Numbered from the stretch's first letter, positions 14,094-22,694 are shown. The stretch: DNA of 32,225 nt from CALWZE01 sp964645785 (GCA_964645785.1 CAZYAV010000028.1:1-32225); one strand, 5' to 3'. Translations and numbers: made by a program. The notes: a model not told the origin generated them from the sequence alone.

Positions 14094-14960
14094 TCAGTTG
14101 AATCCTCGGAAGCCCTTGCCGATGATTTCGCTGCTGTTGGTAATCATGATGAACGCGTTCGGCTGGGTCTGCCGGATGAAATTGCGCAGCCGCACCGCCT
14201 GCCGCCGCCGCATGACCGCGAGCACGACCGATTTCGGCTCCTGCGAATAGGCGCCGCGCGCCGGGAAAACGGTTGCGGAGCGGCGCAGCTCGGTTTGGAT
14301 AAACCGGCAGACCGGCGCGGGGTCGTCGCAGATAATCGTGAAGAATTTGCAGAGGTTGATGCTCTCAATCACGTCGTCGATCACGAGGGATTTGGACAGC
14401 AGACCGAGAACCGAAAAGAGCCCCGTCTGCACGCCGAACACAAAAAACGAGAGCAGCACAATCGCGAGGTCAACCACAAACAGCGCGGCGCCGATGTTGA
14501 GGCTTGTGTATTTTTTGAGGATCATGGCGACAATGTCGGTGCCGCCGCTGCTCGCTTCCCGGTCAAAGAGAATGGCCGAGCTGAGCGAGGGCAGAATCAC
14601 CGCGAAAATCAGCTCAAGCAGCGGCTCGCCGGTCAGCGGCGCGTCGATCGGGAGCCAACGCTCGCACGCGCCGAGCGCAACCGACATCAGCACGCTGACG
14701 TAGACCGTCTTGAACCCGAAGCCGCGCCCGAGAAAGGCAAACCCAAGCAGCAGAAGCGCGATGTTGACCACAAACGTGATGGATCCGGCGGAAAAGGGCA
14801 GCAGCCGCGCCAGGACAATCGCCGCGCCGGTCACCCCGCCAAAGGAGAAGTTGTTGGGGAATTTAAAGAGATAGATGCCCGCCACAAGCAGGAGCGTTGC
14901 GGCGGTGAGGATGGCGTATTCCCGCACCGTTTCGAGCGGCGCGGCCGGTTTTTTGGACAT
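14094..14960 (-). CDS. yitT: YitT-family membrane protein (DUF161/DUF2179)
   Basis: The 288-residue product has five or six predicted membrane helices in its first 200 residues (YAILTAATLLLVAGIYLF; SITFVVNIALLLLGFAFLG; VYVSVLMSVALGA; ALFVVDLAIVLLSFFVFGV). The hallmark SSGGTDIVAMILKK is present, and a cytosolic DUF2179 domain follows at about 205-285 (TIICDDPAPVCRFIQTE; VVLAVMRRRQAVRLRNFI). Family function is unknown. The start is ATG 14960 with a modest GAGGTG upstream. It lies 48 bases behind the large U32 gene on the same strand and is probably co-transcribed with it. Confidence 0.92.
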   Translation of the reverse strand: MSKKPAAPLETVREYAILTAATLLLVAGIYLFKFPNNFSFGGVTGAAIVLARLLPFSAGSITFVVNIALLLLGFAFLGRGFGFKTVYVSVLMSVALGACERWLPIDAPLTGEPLLELIFAVILPSLSSAILFDREASSGGTDIVAMILKKYTSLNIGAALFVVDLAIVLLSFFVFGVQTGLFSVLGLLSKSLVIDDVIESINLCKFFTIICDDPAPVCRFIQTELRRSATVFPARGAYSQEPKSVVLAVMRRRQAVRLRNFIRQTQPNAFIMITNSSEIIGKGFRGFN

Positions 14961-15008
14961 GGCAGAGCACCTCGTCTGATAAAAATGGGATGGCGGGACG
15001 GCGGAAAT

Positions 15009-17063
15009 TCACTCGATTTCGCGGAAATACAGCCCGTTTGTGTGCGGCTCCGGCGGCGGGGAACCGGCGAGGAAGGCCGTTGTGACGGCGAGCGCCCGGT
15101 CGGGGGATTCCACGGTGAAATAGAGGGTGCAGAAATCGACTCCGGCGCAGTCCCCGGCGCGCAGCGCGAGCGGAACCGAATTGAGCAGGCTCTGATACCG
15201 CCGGCCGGAGCAGAGCACGGTGAACCGCGCCCCGGTGCGGTCGGTCAGCGCGCGGCGGCCGTCGCAGCTTCCGCAGCCGGCTTTGCCCTGCACGGGGCAG
15301 GTGCGGAAGCGCATCAGGGGCAGATAGCCGTAGGCGAGGATGCCGCGCGGCGCGACCCCGCCAAGCGCCCGGATCCGCTTGAGATCCAGCTCAAACGAGA
15401 CGGTCGCGTCCCGCAGGCCGAGCCGCTCGTATTCGCACAGCGCCTCGCTGTTCAGGATATTCAGCCCGTGGCCGCCGTGCGGCGAAAAGCCCAGCTCTGC
15501 CGCCAGCCGTAACGCGCCGAGATTTTCGCACAGCAGATCCCGCACGCCGAGGCCGCGCAGCCGCTCAAGCGAACCGGTGAGCCGGGGCTCCTCGGACGGA
15601 AAGCAGAGGGCGGGCAGCTCGGCAATCAGGCGGCCATGCAACTGCGCGGCCGCCTCCGGCTGCGCCAGAATCTCCTCGAGCGGCAGGATAAAGCGGTCGA
15701 TTTTTTCGGCGGGCAGGCGGCTCAGCTGGCCGAACCGCTCGGCGCGGACACGCAGCTGCTGCGCGGCGGGCGGCTCGTAGGGGGGCGGCGGGCAGAGCGG
15801 CATATCCGCAAACAGCCGCGGCGCGGGCGCGCTGCGCTGCTCGAGCAGGCTGTCCAGCGCCCGGCGGCGCAGCTCGTTGAGCGCCGAGACGGGCAGGGAC
15901 AGCCCCGGGTCGAGCGCGGCCTCAAACGAGCGCACAAAAAACGGGGTGCCGCCCGTTTTGCACAGGCTGCGCCGGGCGAATTCCGCGTCCACCGGCCTGC
16001 TGCGCGCCGGTTCGGCAACCGCGCCGCCGGCTTCGGCCGTGTTCTGCCCGTCGCTTGCACGCAGCGCGGCGGGCTGCCCGGCGCGCAGGGTGAAGCACAG
16101 GTCAACCGGCACGCTCTGCCGTTCGGCGCGGGTGAGCGCGCCGGTTTTGCCCGCCGCCTGTGCGGAGAGCGCAGCGTCCTCTTTGGTGCGGCGGCCGAAC
16201 ATGTTTGCGGCCGTGCGGCGGCCGGTGAGATAGCCGTCCGTAAATCCGCCGCGCGAAAACAGATCCCGCAGCAGCGCCTCGTCATAGCCCTCCCCGCGCA
16301 GGGCGCCGCGGCAGGCGGCGACCGCGGCCGCGACATATTCGGGGCGCTTCATCCGCCCCTCGATTTTAAACGAGCGAACCCCGGCGCGCGCAAGCGCACC
16401 TAAATGGGCGATATGACTCATGTCCCGGAGCGACAGCGCATAGCCGCGTCCGTCCGGCGCTTTGAAATCGAGCCGGCAGGGCTGGGCGCAGCGCCCGCGG
16501 TTGCCGCTGCGCCCGCCGAGCATGGCGGACAGATAGCACCCGCCGGACACGCACATGCACAGTGCGCCGTGCACAAAAACCTCCGTTTCCAGGCGGGTTT
16601 CGGCGGCGATGCGCTCGATTTCCGCAAGGGTGAGCTCCCGCGCAAGGACAATCCGGCTGAAGCCAAGCGATTCCAGCGCGCGCGCCCCGGCGGCGTTGTG
16701 GATGGTCATCTGGGTGGAGGCGTGCATCGCAAGGTCGGGGCAGTGCTCGCGCACCAGCTTGGCCACCGCGAGATCCTGCACGATGACCGCGTCCACACCG
16801 GCCTTGCACAGCGCCTCCAGCTCATGCAGGACATCCCCCAGCTCCTCGTCCCGCACAAGGGTGTTGAGGGTCGCGTGCACGGCCACATTCCGCGCGTGGC
16901 AATAGCGCACCGCCGCGGCGAGCGCCTCCTCGTCAAAATTCCGGGCGGACTGGCGCGCGTTGAAGCCCTTTCCGCCAAGGTACACCGCGTCCGCCCCGGC
17001 GCGCACGGCCGCGGTCAGCTGCTCCTGCCCGCCGACGGGGGCGAGAATTTCGGGATAATCCAT
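15009..17063 (-). CDS. Large U32 peptidase-like protein (RlhA-type 23S rRNA hydroxylase candidate)
   Basis: The 684-residue protein opens with the U32 domain (MDYPEILAPVGGQEQL, ADAVYLGGKGFNARQSA). The U32 cysteine signature is ALCMCVSGGCYLSAMLGG (about 167-184), followed by SGNRGRCAQPCRLDF (186-200), giving Cys169, 171, 176, 192 and 196 for a probable iron-sulfur cluster. A DUF3656-like middle and a C-terminal second barrel follow, with another Cys-rich stretch (CPVQGKAGCGSCDG). This is the layout of E. coli RlhA, which makes 5-hydroxycytidine in 23S rRNA using prephenate; function here is by analogy. ATG 17063 follows GAGGAAC. The old label of collagenase is misleading. Confidence 0.9.
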   Translation of the reverse strand: MDYPEILAPVGGQEQLTAAVRAGADAVYLGGKGFNARQSARNFDEEALAAAVRYCHARNVAVHATLNTLVRDEELGDVLHELEALCKAGVDAVIVQDLAVAKLVREHCPDLAMHASTQMTIHNAAGARALESLGFSRIVLARELTLAEIERIAAETRLETEVFVHGALCMCVSGGCYLSAMLGGRSGNRGRCAQPCRLDFKAPDGRGYALSLRDMSHIAHLGALARAGVRSFKIEGRMKRPEYVAAAVAACRGALRGEGYDEALLRDLFSRGGFTDGYLTGRRTAANMFGRRTKEDAALSAQAAGKTGALTRAERQSVPVDLCFTLRAGQPAALRASDGQNTAEAGGAVAEPARSRPVDAEFARRSLCKTGGTPFFVRSFEAALDPGLSLPVSALNELRRRALDSLLEQRSAPAPRLFADMPLCPPPPYEPPAAQQLRVRAERFGQLSRLPAEKIDRFILPLEEILAQPEAAAQLHGRLIAELPALCFPSEEPRLTGSLERLRGLGVRDLLCENLGALRLAAELGFSPHGGHGLNILNSEALCEYERLGLRDATVSFELDLKRIRALGGVAPRGILAYGYLPLMRFRTCPVQGKAGCGSCDGRRALTDRTGARFTVLCSGRRYQSLLNSVPLALRAGDCAGVDFCTLYFTVESPDRALAVTTAFLAGSPPPEPHTNGLYFREIE

Positions 17064-17866
17064 AGCATTTGTTCCTCTTTGGGTGCGCGGACGCCGCGGC
17101 CTAAGGCATGCCCCGGCAGGGGGCGGCCATCCGGCGGCGATGCCGGCTTTGGGGGCTGCGGGCGAACCGGAAAAGGCGGCCTGCCGCCGCGAAGGCTTCG
17201 CCGCACCGGCATACGCGGTTGTATTTTAAATGAGAATCGGAAGCTGTATGCGCGATAGGGTTGATAAACGCAGCTTCGCTGCGGATGGTTTTATAGGACA
17301 CAGGAAACCCGGTGTTCCGGCAATTGGAAGGATAGCCCGTGTTCCCGCCGCGATGGCAGGAGGAACCGACGGCCGATAGATGGGCTGCAGGGCTTTTCTT
17401 TATAAAATTTAGGAGCATGATGGGCGCATCTACCGGCAGGGTGCGGGCGAAGCCGCTTCAAAGGGCAACTGTGCCCATGTTCCGGGACGAAAAAACGCAA
17501 CGCTTTCTTGCAAAGTCAAATGCGCTCTGCCTGCACCGGGAACCGCGCGCAATCCGTCCTTCAAAACGGATACCCCGCCTTCCCGGCGCGCGCACCGGCC
17601 GCACGCACGGAATTTTGTTATAAAATCCGCTTTTCAAGCCCTGCGGGCGGCTTGTCCGCGCCGCAATCCTGGTTTTTAACCGGTTTGGCCGGTCTGCGCA
17701 CGCAACCGTCTTTTTAATAAACTCTTTCAATAAAAAATCTTGCGCTCGTCTGTCGGCAATCCTGTCTTCCCGGCTTTCGGGGCGGGGGCACGGACGAATC
17801 TTCTTTTACCCCAAAAGCACCGAAGCCCGTTCAAAGCCCAGCGCACGCGGATTGACCGCGCGGAAT
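17064..17866. other. 800-base spacer with no convincing gene
   Basis: This is the longest gap in the window and is more AT-rich than its surroundings, notably 17221-17290, 17390-17420 and 17600-17740. Several 60-110 codon frames exist on both strands, but none has a recognised product or good codon periodicity. One plus-strand ATG near 17417 has AGGAGC ahead of it (about 69 codons, very basic), which I do not trust. The large U32 gene must have its promoter here, but no clear -35/-10 pair was found. Confidence 0.45.
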
Positions 17867-19093
17867 TCAGCCGGAAGCGGGCGGCAGGACGGCGCCGTCC
17901 AGCCGCAGGCGCAGCATGTCCCCGGCCTTGAGCGGGAGAGGGCAGTCGATTTGCAGCGCCTCGTCGGCGTGGTTGGCCTGCGCGACAGGCTGCCCGTCCG
18001 CCGTGCGGATCCCGGTGACCCGGAACGACTCCCCGACCCGACCCGGCCGCACGACCTCGAGCGTGTCCCCGACGCAGAAGCGGTTGCGCTGCCGGACGGC
18101 GACTGCGCCGCCCGGCGCGTCCCCCACAACGGCCGCCGCGAACACGCAGTCATAGAGATAGGCGCCGCTGTCCGCCGGATAATCCGGCATTTTGCCAAAG
18201 TAGAACCCGGGGCAGTAGGGGCGGTGGCTGATGGCGTCCAGCTCCCGCAGCAGCGCGCCGGCCGGCGCGGCCTTATCGAGCGCGAGCCGGTAGGCGTTGA
18301 CAACGGTTGCGACATAATAGGGGGACTTCATCCGCCCCTCGATCTTGAGCGAGCGGACGCCCGCCGCCGCAAGCTCGTCCAGAAACGGGAGGGTGCACAG
18401 GTCGCGGGAGCTGAGCAGGGCAAGCCCCGCGTCGTCCCGGTCAACCGGGAAAAACTCGTTCGGGCGCTTCTGCTCAACCAGGTGATAGACCCAGCGGCAG
18501 GGCTGGGCGCAGTCGCCCCGGTTGCCGCTGCGGTTCATCATAAAGGAGGAGAGCAGGCACCGGCCGGAATAGGCCATGCACATCGCACCGTGGCAGAACG
18601 CCTCAATCTCGAGGCCGGGCAGGCGGCGGTGCAGCTCGGCGATGCCTTGCAGCGACAGCTCCCGCCCGGGCACGACCCGGCGCGCGCCCATCGCGGCGTA
18701 GACGCCCGCCGCCGCGGCGTTCAGGCAGTTGGCCTGGGTGCTGACATGCAGCTCGAGCGCGGGCACCTGCCGCCGCAGCACGGCGATTGCGCCGAGGTCG
18801 CTGACAATGGCGGCGTCCGCGCCGGCCTCAAGCAGAAAGCCGCCGTATTCCCCCAGCGTCTCCAGCTCCGCGTCCTGCGCAAAGCAGTTGACCGCGACAT
18901 ACAGCCGCTTTCCGCGCGCGTGCAGATAGCCCGCCGCCTGCGCGAGCGCCTCCCGCGTGAAGCCGGCTTTTCCGGCGCGAAGCTGCAGGGTCGGGCCGCC
19001 GACATACACGGCGTCTGCGCCGAACCGCGCCGCAGCCTTGAGCGCCTCCATCGACCCGGCAGGCGCGAGAAGCTCGGGCTTTTCGCTCTGCAT
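17867..19093 (-). CDS. U32 peptidase-like protein (TrhP/YegQ-type tRNA hydroxylation candidate)
   Basis: The 408-residue U32 protein starts with PELLAPAGSMEALKAAARFG and DAVYVGGPTLQLRAG. The cysteine signature is FCHGAMCMAYSGRCLLSSFM (166-185), followed by SGNRGDCAQPCRW, giving Cys167, 172, 179, 195 and 199. VRSLKIEGRMKSPYYVA and PGFYFGKM come later, then a small C-terminal barrel ending GDMLRLRLDGAVLPPASG. TrhP-type members initiate 5-hydroxyuridine formation at tRNA wobble position 34; that role is inferred from family. The ATG at 19093 follows AAAGGGGG by about nine bases, and a TTGCTT/TATACT promoter lies 90 bases upstream. It is shorter than the other U32 gene and lacks DUF3656. Confidence 0.9.
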   Translation of the reverse strand: MQSEKPELLAPAGSMEALKAAARFGADAVYVGGPTLQLRAGKAGFTREALAQAAGYLHARGKRLYVAVNCFAQDAELETLGEYGGFLLEAGADAAIVSDLGAIAVLRRQVPALELHVSTQANCLNAAAAGVYAAMGARRVVPGRELSLQGIAELHRRLPGLEIEAFCHGAMCMAYSGRCLLSSFMMNRSGNRGDCAQPCRWVYHLVEQKRPNEFFPVDRDDAGLALLSSRDLCTLPFLDELAAAGVRSLKIEGRMKSPYYVATVVNAYRLALDKAAPAGALLRELDAISHRPYCPGFYFGKMPDYPADSGAYLYDCVFAAAVVGDAPGGAVAVRQRNRFCVGDTLEVVRPGRVGESFRVTGIRTADGQPVAQANHADEALQIDCPLPLKAGDMLRLRLDGAVLPPASG

Positions 19094-19178
19094 CCCCGGC
19101 GACCCCCTTTCGTCCGTTTATCGCTGTGCGCCGCCGCGCGCCCCAAAAAGAGCGCGGCGGCCGCAAAAACCCATCGCA

Positions 19179-19207
19179 AGTATACACAAATCCGTGCCGT
19201 TAAGCAA
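19179..19207 (-). promoter_or_regulatory. Promoter of the 17867-19093 U32 gene
   Basis: TTGCTT (19202-19207), 17 bases, TATACT (19179-19184) on the minus strand. It lies between the cold-shock gene terminator and the U32 start, so the U32 gene is transcribed on its own. Confidence 0.75.
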
Positions 19208-19254
19208 TCCGGCGCGCGGGATTTTTTGCAGCAGCGCCGGCGCGGCCGAATCGC

Positions 19255-19295
19255 AAAAAAAGACCCCCGCGCCGCAAGCGCGAGGGTCTTTTTGG
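19255..19295. terminator. Intrinsic terminator of the cold-shock gene
   Basis: The minus-strand hairpin AGACCC-T-CGCGC / GCGCG-GG-GGGTCT is followed by seven Ts; As on the other side let it work both ways. It sits about 15-20 bases past the cold-shock stop. Confidence 0.85.
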
Positions 19296-19310
19296 TTTTT
19301 TGCCTGCCGA

Positions 19311-19520
19311 TTACAGCGCGACAACGTTCACGGCGCGCAGCTTCGCCGGATTCTTCGGGTCGGTCTCGGTCTCATAGCTGACCTTCTGACCCTCGTTCAG
19401 CGTCTTGAAGCCCTCGCCCTGAATCGCCGAGAAATGCACAAAGACGTCGTCGCCGCCCTCGTCGCCCGAGATGAAGCCATAACCCTTTTCCGCGTTGAAC
19501 CATTTGACAGTGCCGTTCAT
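19311..19520 (-). CDS. Cold-shock protein, CspA family
   Basis: This 69-residue single cold-shock domain protein is an RNA/ssDNA chaperone. RNP1 (KGYGFI, with MNGTVKWFNAEKGYGFI at the start) and RNP2 (VFVHF, followed by SAIQ) are both present, as is the typical end KLRAVNVVAL-like stretch. The 23 extra upstream codons are leader sequence; ATG 19520 has GGAGGC eight bases ahead. It has its own promoter, a 120-base structured leader and a terminator, which is the classical csp arrangement. Confidence 0.97.
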   Translation of the reverse strand: MNGTVKWFNAEKGYGFISGDEGGDDVFVHFSAIQGEGFKTLNEGQKVSYETETDPKNPAKLRAVNVVAL

Positions 19521-19643
19521 GATAGTGCCTCCGTTTTTAAAATTGTTGCATTCCGTACAGATAAAAACACACGACCGTAAATCATCCAACGTTCCAATGA
19601 TTTACATAGATCGTGTGCAATCGTATTGGTACAATTAGAATAC
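19521..19643 (-). promoter_or_regulatory. Long structured 5' leader of the cold-shock gene
   Basis: The leader of about 120 bases contains a long AT-rich hairpin at 19568-19617. CACACGA pairs with TCGTGTG, and GTAAATCAT pairs with ATGATTTAC, with an asymmetric internal loop and an 11-base apical loop centred on AACGTT. Such leaders let csp mRNA fold differently in the cold; that role is family knowledge and not shown here. Confidence 0.6.
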
Positions 19644-19649
19644 ATCTAT

Positions 19650-19678
19650 ACTATAGCATGGGATGTGCGGAATGTCAA
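19650..19678 (-). promoter_or_regulatory. Sigma-A promoter of the cold-shock gene
   Basis: A perfect TTGACA (19673-19678), a 17-base spacer and TATAGT (19650-19655) on the minus strand. Confidence 0.88.
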
Positions 19679-19725
19679 AGGTTTTTTCAATCTTTTTGAA
19701 AAAATTTGTGTGAAAAGCCGCAGCC

Positions 19726-19754
19726 TTGCAAATTGCCCTGTAAAGCGATAAACT
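19726..19754 (+). promoter_or_regulatory. Possible promoter of the PP2C gene
   Basis: TTGCAA (19726-19731), 17 bases, TAAACT (19749-19754), about 120 bases before the start codon. The -10 box matches consensus at only four positions. Confidence 0.35.
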
Positions 19755-19877
19755 GTGAGTAAAACTGCGGACGAAAACCAACCCCGCAAGGGGGGTATAG
19801 ACCGCGGCCGCCCGGGGACAATACCCACAGGAACACAGCCGGGCAGCTGCCGGCTTAAGCTAAGGAGAGCGCAGGAA

Positions 19878-21125
19878 ATGGCATTATGGGTCAAAGCGGC
19901 GGTGCGCACCGACATGGGGCGGGTGCGCGCCAACAACGAGGATAATTTCTATCTGGACGGCACCTTCCTTGAAAAAGAGGAGATGGATGCGGGCGGCGCG
20001 TTTGCCGTGGATGCGTCCAGCGCCTGCGCGCTGTTCGCGGTGTGCGACGGAATGGGCGGCGAGGCCAAGGGGGAAGAGGCCTCGCTGACGGCGGTGCGCG
20101 CGCTCGACGGCCTGCGCGACGCCCTTGCGCAGGGCGGGGTCGGGGATGTGCGCGCGCTGATTGACGCGCACTGCAAGCTGGCGAACGACGCCGTGTTTGC
20201 GCTGGACGGCGGCTGCGCGGGCACAACCTTTGTCGGGCTGCTGCTTTATGAGGACGAGGCCTACTGCATGAACCTGGGGGACAGCCGCCTGTACGTGCTG
20301 CGGGACGGGAAGCTGCGCCGCATCAGCGAGGATCACAACGAGGCTGCCACCCTGGTGCAGGGCGGCGTGATGTCCCGGGCAGAGGCGGAAAAGAGCGTGT
20401 ACAGCCATGTCGTCACCCGGTATGTTGGGATGCCCCCGTTGGATGAACCGTTCGGCGTCGCGCATTACACGGATTTTGTGCTGCATTACGGGGACAGGTT
20501 CCTGCTGTGCAGCGACGGGCTGACGGATATGCTGCCCGAGGGGGAAATCGAGGAAATTCTGCGCTGCGGCCGGCCGGTCAACGAGACGGTCGGGCTGCTG
20601 GTGGACAGTGCGCTTGCGCGCGGCGGGCGGGACAATGTGACCGCGCTGGTGGCGGAAATCGAGCCGGAGACCCCCGAAAGCGAGCCGCCGCAGCCCGAGC
20701 CGGACGGCGCGCAGGCGCAGCAGGCGGAACCGAATCAACCGCCCAGGCGGCTGTTTGACGACGATTCAACCACCCTTGCACTGGAGGGATGGACGGAGGC
20801 GGACGGGGCGGCGCAGGCCGCCGCGGACGACCCTGCGCAGGGGGAACCGGCCGTGCAGGTGGCGCAGTTCGGCGCGCAGACCGAGCCGGGCGCGGCGCGC
20901 GACGCCGAGCGGTATCTGGAGGACGAGCTGGAGCAGCCGCCGTTCACCCTGGTGGAGCGGATGGCGCAGCCGCAGGAGGGCGGCCTGCTGGAGCAGGCGC
21001 TTGAACCGGCGCAGCCGCCGCTCGCCGTGCGGGACAGCCGCCCCGCCGAGGCGCACCGGCGCGGGCGGGGCAAGAAGAAACGGCCGGCCGGGCAGGCGGC
21101 GGAATCAAAGGACGGCGGCGAGTAA
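19878..21125 (+). CDS. PP2C-family Ser/Thr protein phosphatase with long acidic C-terminal tail
   Basis: The 415-residue protein has a complete PPM catalytic domain (1-262). Motifs are RANNEDNF (17-24, metal Glu21/Asp22), VCDGMGG (55-61, metal Asp57), NLGDSRLYVL (132-141), CSDGLTDML (211-219, metal Asp213) and GGRDNVTALV (249-258, metal Asp252). Bacterial relatives (PrpC/Stp) remove phosphate from Ser/Thr proteins opposite PASTA kinases. No kinase gene is adjacent here, which is unusual. Residues 263-415 form a Pro/Glu/Gln/Ala-rich, disordered-looking tail ending in a basic patch (RRGRGKKKR). No membrane helix was found. ATG 19878 follows AAGGAG and AGGAA; the open frame extends 41 codons upstream without homologous content. 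Confidence 0.93.
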   Translation: MALWVKAAVRTDMGRVRANNEDNFYLDGTFLEKEEMDAGGAFAVDASSACALFAVCDGMGGEAKGEEASLTAVRALDGLRDALAQGGVGDVRALIDAHCKLANDAVFALDGGCAGTTFVGLLLYEDEAYCMNLGDSRLYVLRDGKLRRISEDHNEAATLVQGGVMSRAEAEKSVYSHVVTRYVGMPPLDEPFGVAHYTDFVLHYGDRFLLCSDGLTDMLPEGEIEEILRCGRPVNETVGLLVDSALARGGRDNVTALVAEIEPETPESEPPQPEPDGAQAQQAEPNQPPRRLFDDDSTTLALEGWTEADGAAQAAADDPAQGEPAVQVAQFGAQTEPGAARDAERYLEDELEQPPFTLVERMAQPQEGGLLEQALEPAQPPLAVRDSRPAEAHRRGRGKKKRPAGQAAESKDGGE

Positions 21126-21518
21126 ATCGCCGCCGCTTTTTGTGGGGCGAACAGACCGCGTCCCCACTGCCTTGGCCACAGGCGGCGGTGCCGGTATTTT
21201 TTGCGGGGGATTGAAAACGCGACCGCCGGTCGCCCGGGCAAGAATCCCCTGCGTGCAGCCGGGGCGGGGCAGCTTTTCCCGGCTGCGGCGTTTGCGCGCG
21301 GGGCGGGCAGGGGGCGCGCTTCGTCCCCTGTCTGCGGCGGGAGCACTGCGCGCGCGTCGCCTAACCCCGCGGCCGCCGGCCGTCCGGACAAAAATCCCCT
21401 GCGTGCCGCCCGGGCGGGCAAGAGCAGCGCCGCTGGCAAGCGGAGGAAAAGTGTGGTAGACTGGAAAAAACGCCCGCGCGTTGGCCGGGCGAAATCTTGC
21501 CGTGCGGGGGATGGGGTT
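21126..21518. other. Spacer with a 150-base-spaced direct repeat, no gene
   Basis: GC-rich spacer between the PP2C stop and the mscS start. Apart from the repeat described separately, it holds no supported gene. A weak extended -10-like TG-G-TAGACT near 21450 could start mscS transcription. Confidence 0.4.
21221..21422 (+). repeat. Imperfect 52-base direct repeat, two copies 150 bases apart
   Basis: 21221-21272 and 21371-21422 align without gaps and differ at 9 of 52 positions by my count. The shared core is AATCCCCTGCGTGC, preceded by GCCGG and CCGG. The exact 150-base offset and the degenerate state suggest an old tandem duplication or a small dispersed intergenic element. Confidence 0.6.
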
Positions 21519-22343
21519 ATGGAAGCAATCCGGGATATTCTGGGGCTGTCAATCGGGCAGTTTACGCTGGGAAAACTGCTGTGGGCGGCGGCGGTGCTGG
21601 CGCTCTGCCTGGCGGGGACAAAAATTGTGCTGCGCCTGCTAAACCGGGCGCTTGCGCGCACCGGGCTTGAGCGAACCCTGCACACCTTTGTGCGCTCGGC
21701 CGTCAAGGTTCTGCTGCTGTTTTTGACGGTGGTGCTGGTGCTGGGGGTGCTCGATATCCCGGTGACCTCCCTTGTCGCGTTGTTCAGCGTTGCGGGCGTC
21801 GCGATTTCCCTTGCGATTCAGGGCGCGCTGACCAACCTGACCAGCGGCATCCAGCTGCTCTCCACCCACCCGTTCAAGGCGGGCGACTTTGTCGAGCTGG
21901 GCGGGGTGAGCGGCACGGTCACCGCGGTGGGGCTTGTGCACTCCACCCTGACAACCCCGGACAACAAGGTCATCTTTGTGCCGAACTCCACAGTCACGGC
22001 CAATACAATTGTCAACTACAGCGCAAACGAGACCCGCCGGATTGACCTGCGCATCGGCGCATCCTACGCCGCCCCGACCGAGACGGTCAAGGCCGCGCTG
22101 CTGCGCGCGGCGCAGCAGGTGGATTGCGTGACCGAGCCGGAGCCGCCCTTTGCGGCCATCGACTCCTTTGGAGACAGCGCGATTGTCTACCTGCTGCGGC
22201 TGTGGGTGCGCGCCGAGGCGTACTGGCCGTCGTATTACGCGCTCAACGAGCGGGTGCGGGCGGCGTTTGCGCAGGACGGGATCGAGATTCCGTTCGGGCA
22301 GCTGGACGTCCGTCTGGTGCCGGACAAGCCGGACAAGCCGTAA
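21519..22343 (+). CDS. mscS: Small-conductance mechanosensitive channel, MscS family
   Basis: MscS channels open under membrane tension and release solutes in hypo-osmotic shock. The 274-residue protein shows three helices: TM1 18-42, TM2 57-80 and the pore TM3 84-113, with the Gly/Ala-rich LFSVAGVAISLAIQGAL. The beta-domain signature follows: FKAGDFVELGGVSGTV (119-134) and TTPDNKVIFVPNSTV (145-159). A C-terminal alpha/beta domain comes after. Length matches the short MscS type. The start is ATG 21519, preceded by a G-rich stretch (GGGGGATGGGG); the frame extends upstream through the repeats, which are rejected as coding. Confidence 0.95.
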   Translation: MEAIRDILGLSIGQFTLGKLLWAAAVLALCLAGTKIVLRLLNRALARTGLERTLHTFVRSAVKVLLLFLTVVLVLGVLDIPVTSLVALFSVAGVAISLAIQGALTNLTSGIQLLSTHPFKAGDFVELGGVSGTVTAVGLVHSTLTTPDNKVIFVPNSTVTANTIVNYSANETRRIDLRIGASYAAPTETVKAALLRAAQQVDCVTEPEPPFAAIDSFGDSAIVYLLRLWVRAEAYWPSYYALNERVRAAFAQDGIEIPFGQLDVRLVPDKPDKP

Positions 22344-22651
22344 CGCCCGCAGTCCGCGCGGGCGGCCGCGGGGGGAGGATGCGCCAACCTGGCCGCGGCA
22401 GAGGAGCGGGGTTATGCGGGCGGCGCGGGCTTGCGGGTGCGCGCCGCGGCGCGCTGCTTTGTACCGTTCCGGCCGCTCGCGGCTGCCCTGCCGGAAAGGC
22501 GGATGTCCGGTAAGCTGGCAGGGAAACGGATGGCATAAGCAGAATCGCCGCCCGGCAGCCGCGCCGAACCGGCCTGCGGGGGAAGGGCGATGCCCGGCAG
22601 CCACGTGCGAAAAAGGGGCGGCGCGGGCGGCTGTGCGCATTCTGCAAAAGC
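22344..22651. other. Spacer without a supported gene
   Basis: About 310 bases of very GC-rich sequence after mscS. No open frame with a ribosome site or recognised motif was found on either strand. Confidence 0.5.
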
Positions 22652-22681
22652 AGGCGAAACCATCCCGGCTTCGCCTTTTTT
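22652..22681 (+). terminator. Intrinsic terminator before the Fic-like gene
   Basis: AGGCGAA pairs with TTCGCCT around an 11-base loop, followed by a run of T. It ends about 15 bases before the next promoter, so it separates mscS from the Fic-like gene. Confidence 0.65.
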
Positions 22682-22694
22682 CGCGCAGAAAATC

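Noticed and set aside
13689..15512. 607-codon plus-strand open frame
   Set aside because: It is antisense to yitT and the U32 gene, runs across a terminator, and has a His/Arg/Gly-rich composition typical of GC-rich shadow frames.
17339..17730. Frames of 70-95 codons in the long spacer
   Set aside because: Overlapping frames on both strands, very basic, no recognised motif. The only passable ribosome site (near 17417) is not enough.
17806..17866. Frameshifted extension of the 17867 U32 gene
   Set aside because: An alternative frame reads EFRAVNPRALGFERAS past the stop, but nothing shows that U32 proteins need this tail.
15009..19093. Collagenase activity of the U32 proteins
   Set aside because: The label is historical. 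The cysteine signature and layout fit RNA hydroxylation enzymes better.
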